Below are positions 62,178 to 64,000 of a stretch of 64,000 nucleotides of DNA, piece after piece; position 1 is the first letter of the stretch; the number at the start of each line of letters is the position of its first letter. Source of the DNA: Microbacterium testaceum (lineage in GTDB: Bacteria; Actinomycetota; Actinomycetes; Actinomycetales; Microbacteriaceae); assembly GCF_029761935.1 (NCBI RefSeq), contig NZ_CP121699.1:434001-498000 (forward strand). The letters are read 5' to 3'. The notes beneath the pieces are model-generated. The model saw only the letters and a program-made list of their open reading frames with translations, made no database searches and was not told where the DNA came from. Made by a program: the position numbers and the translations under genes.

Positions 62178-62729
62178 ATGAACGACGACAACCCCACCCT
62201 GCCGCTGCCGCGACAGGACGAGACCCCCGAACCCCGCCACCGCTCGTGGCGTGGACCGGCGCTGATCGCCGGCGCCGTCATCGTGGCCGCCGGCCTCACC
62301 GGCGGAACCGCCGCCCTCGCGGCGCAGAGCGGCGGCGCGGGACCCCTCGCCGCCTCATCGACCTCGGCGCCCAGCGCCGACGGCGGCTCCACGGGACCCG
62401 GCAGCACCCCCGGTACCGCCCCGACGCCGGGAGCCTCGCCCACGACCCCGGCCGACGGCACGGCTCCGACGCCTCCCGCGGACGGAACCGCTTCGGCGGC
62501 ACCCGCCGACGGCAAGGGACCCGGCGCGTGCGGACCCGCCGGCCCCGGTGGGCCCGGCGCCCCGAAGGGCGACGCCGCCAAGCCCGCACCACCCGCCGAC
62601 GGCACGGCGCCCACCCCTCCCGCCGACGGGCAGAAGCCCACGCCGCCCGCGCCTCCGGCCGATGGCACCGCTCCGACCCCGCCCGCGGAGGGGACCGCTC
62701 CGACTCCTCCCGCAACGCCGGGCAGTTGA
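62178..62729 (+). CDS. Secreted or anchored Pro/Ala-rich repeat protein
   Basis: 183 aa. A cytoplasmic head, one transmembrane or signal helix (GPALIAGAVIVAAGLTGG), and an outer part of repeated PADGTAPTPPADG blocks and a Gly/Pro stretch (GPAGPGGPGAP) with one Cys. No catalytic domain. The kinase next door has a similar Gly/Pro-rich extracytoplasmic linker, so they may share a surface context. Expression is probably under the divergent regulator. Confidence 0.7.
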   Translation: MNDDNPTLPLPRQDETPEPRHRSWRGPALIAGAVIVAAGLTGGTAALAAQSGGAGPLAASSTSAPSADGGSTGPGSTPGTAPTPGASPTTPADGTAPTPPADGTASAAPADGKGPGACGPAGPGGPGAPKGDAAKPAPPADGTAPTPPADGQKPTPPAPPADGTAPTPPAEGTAPTPPATPGS

Positions 62730-62806
62730 GCAGTGCCCCGCGCGGACCGCCGCGCCACGCCCGGCGCGTGCAGCGAGCGGTCAGCGCGGTGGGGCACGAT
62801 CGTTCG

Positions 62807-63676
62807 GTGGCGAGAACTCGGACGCGCCGACGGCGGACGCCCCGGCAACGGCTGATCCGGCGACGACGCATGACATTCGCCGCCGTCGCCGTGGTCCTCG
62901 TGGGCCTGATCGCTCTGGCGGTCATCCCCCTCGTCTCCCTCACCGCCGCGTGGAACACGGAGGCACGGCGCGAGGCTATCGACCTCACCTCCTTCGATCC
63001 CGGCCACCTCATCGACGACGAGCAGTTCTACGACGGCGACGCCATGACGGCCGACCAGATCCAGTCCTTCCTCGACGACGAGGTGGGGGAGTGCCGCAAC
63101 GACTCCTGTCTCTCGGTTCTGCGGTCCGACCTGCCCGCGCGGGGGCCGATCGTCTCGGATGCCACGGGCCGCACGATCTGCGAGGGCTACGACGGGGGAC
63201 AGCTCACCGCCGCCCAGATCATCGACCGCCTGCAACGCGCGTGCGGGATCTCGGCCAGGGTGCTGCTCGTCACCCTCCAGAAGGAGCAGAGCCTCGTGTC
63301 GGGCCGAACGGCGCGCGCCCCGTCACCCGAGCAGCTCGGTGCGGCAATGGGGGCGAGATGCCCCGACACCGCCCCGTGCGACGCCGGTGCCGCCGGATTC
63401 AGCGCCCAGGTCGCCCAGGCCGCCACCGATCTGAAGTCGTACAGCGCCTCGGACTTCATGCGGCAGCCCGGCACGCACTACCTCGCCTATTCACCGGATC
63501 CGTCGTGTGGGGGTTCGGACGTGACGATCGCGAACGCGGCGACCGCGGCGCTGTACAACTACACGCCGTATCAGCCGAACCCGGCGGCCCTCGCCGCGCG
63601 GTGGGGGACGGGCGACGCCTGCTCGGCGTACGGCAACCGCAACTTCGCGCTCTACTGGGCGCTGTGGTTCGGCTGA
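62807..63676 (+). CDS. Secreted hemagglutinin-/lysozyme-like protein
   Basis: 289 aa, GTG start. A very basic head (RTRTRRRRTPRQRLIRRRR) and one membrane or signal helix (VAVVLVGLIALAVIPLV) precede a secreted domain with cysteine pairs (CRNDSC, CPDTAPC), LLVTLQKEQSLV, and NAATAALYNYTPYQPN. The Glu of KEQ could be catalytic as in goose-type lysozyme-like domains, but this is a guess. An ATG at 62870 is an alternative start. Confidence 0.65.
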   Translation: MARTRTRRRRTPRQRLIRRRRMTFAAVAVVLVGLIALAVIPLVSLTAAWNTEARREAIDLTSFDPGHLIDDEQFYDGDAMTADQIQSFLDDEVGECRNDSCLSVLRSDLPARGPIVSDATGRTICEGYDGGQLTAAQIIDRLQRACGISARVLLVTLQKEQSLVSGRTARAPSPEQLGAAMGARCPDTAPCDAGAAGFSAQVAQAATDLKSYSASDFMRQPGTHYLAYSPDPSCGGSDVTIANAATAALYNYTPYQPNPAALAARWGTGDACSAYGNRNFALYWALWFG

Positions 63677-63683
63677 CACACCT

Positions 63684-63705
63684 CGGGCGATCGCGCGATC
63701 GCCCG
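63684..63705 (+). terminator. Terminator-like perfect palindrome
   Basis: CGGGCGATCG and its complement meet in a 22-nt perfect palindrome 8 nt after the preceding stop codon. Confidence 0.6.
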
Positions 63706-63720
63706 GCGGGACGCGCGGAG

Positions 63721-63761
63721 GAAATCACAGTGTTGTGATTTCGTTATGCACGGGCGATAAT
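63721..63761 (+). promoter_or_regulatory. Promoter and palindromic operator for the DUF3145 gene
   Basis: TTGTGA (63733-63738), 17 nt, GATAAT (63756-63761) form a good sigma-A-type promoter. The -35 overlaps an inverted repeat GAAATCACA-GTGT-TGTGATTTC (63721-63742, 9-bp perfect arms), which looks like a repressor or activator site. Confidence 0.65.
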
Positions 63762-63835
63762 GGCCGGACAACCGAACAATCGCCGGCACTCCATCACAGG
63801 TCGTAGGGGAAGACGTACCTGACGAAGGAGAAACC

Positions 63836-64000
63836 ATGGCGATCACGTCTTCGCGCGGAGTGATCCTGATCCACTCCGCGCCCCGCGCGTTGTGCCCCCA
63901 CCTCGAGTGGGCGGTGGGACGCGCTCTCGGCCGCGCCGTCAACTTCGACTGGGCCGAACAGCCCGTGTTGACGGGCAGCCGTCGCGCGGAGTTCTACTGG
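63836..64000 (+). CDS. DUF3145 family protein (3' end outside window)
   Basis: 55 codons present. ITSSRGVILIHSAPRALCPH and LEWAVGRALGRAVNFDW are the DUF3145 N-terminus, a small actinobacterial family of unknown function, often highly expressed. GAAGGAGA stands 6 nt before the ATG. Confidence 0.85.
   Translation, partial: MAITSSRGVILIHSAPRALCPHLEWAVGRALGRAVNFDWAEQPVLTGSRRAEFYW

Noticed and set aside
62440..62720. Repeated GACGG(C/A)ACGGC-type units as a DNA repeat element
   Set aside because: They encode the PADGTAPTPPADG protein repeats and are irregular in spacing.

Overview
This is a 64 kb stretch of high-GC actinobacterial chromosome, most likely Microbacterium or a close Microbacteriaceae relative. 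The inference rests on frequent GTG starts, many 1-8 nt gene overlaps, several start codons placed just behind a -10 box (leaderless type), and lineage-typical families (DUF7882-like, DUF3145, the DUF6230/DUF6114 pair). No species-level call can be made from the sequence alone.

Positions 1-31,952 are mostly conserved housekeeping: DNA uptake and replication (comEA end, comEC, holA), a padC/MarR phenolic-acid unit, rpsT, a broken hydrolase, lepA, hemW, then a heat-shock/ribosome-maturation chain (CIRCE-hrcA-dnaJ-rsmE-HIT-phoH-ybeY-corC-like-era). leuA follows, with a leader peptide and a candidate pseudoknot. Then come recO-uppS, a DsbA/FrnE-like gene, dus, dgt-dnaG, an ABC ATPase and tRNA-Asn with a strong terminator.

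Positions 32,085-41,984 hold a Ser/Thr kinase with a Pro-rich and Gly/Asn/Lys-rich tail, an acyltransferase-SGNH fusion, glutaminase, an SRPBCC/DUF4166 pair, a YgiB/YgiC-like lipoprotein plus glutathionylspermidine-synthase-family pair, peptide deformylase and a DMT transporter.

Positions 42,145-47,287 are the most unusual part. On the minus strand an EspC/WXG100-like small protein is translationally coupled to a 528-aa protein with a helical ESX-substrate-like N-half and an alpha/beta-hydrolase (GFSQGG) C-half. Next come a YbaB-like protein, a small helical protein, and five tandem paralogous lipoproteins, two of them preceded by decayed copies of the helical gene joined by the same 4-nt ATGA overlap. 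I read this as a type VII secreted lipase-type toxin with an expanding array of candidate lipoprotein immunity proteins. The function is inferred; the array and its decay are visible directly.

Positions 47,423-51,817 are a block bracketed by an intact tRNA-Met(CAT) and a decayed near full-length tRNA copy. It holds a glycosyltransferase, an epimerase, an MBL hydrolase and a KAS III/OleA-like thiolase. The remainder holds a DUF4190 protein, a zinc-ribbon/PD-(D/E)XK protein, an SDR, two CNNM/CBS transporters behind an SD-sequestering hairpin, a DUF6230-DUF6114-secreted-protein operon divergent from a TetR gene across a palindromic operator, a DUF7882-like gene, a two-component system divergent from a Pro-rich secreted protein, a secreted glycoside-hydrolase-like or hemagglutinin-like protein, and the start of a DUF3145 gene. 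No insertion sequence, integrase, CRISPR array or rRNA was seen. No stretch longer than 300 bases lacks an annotated feature.
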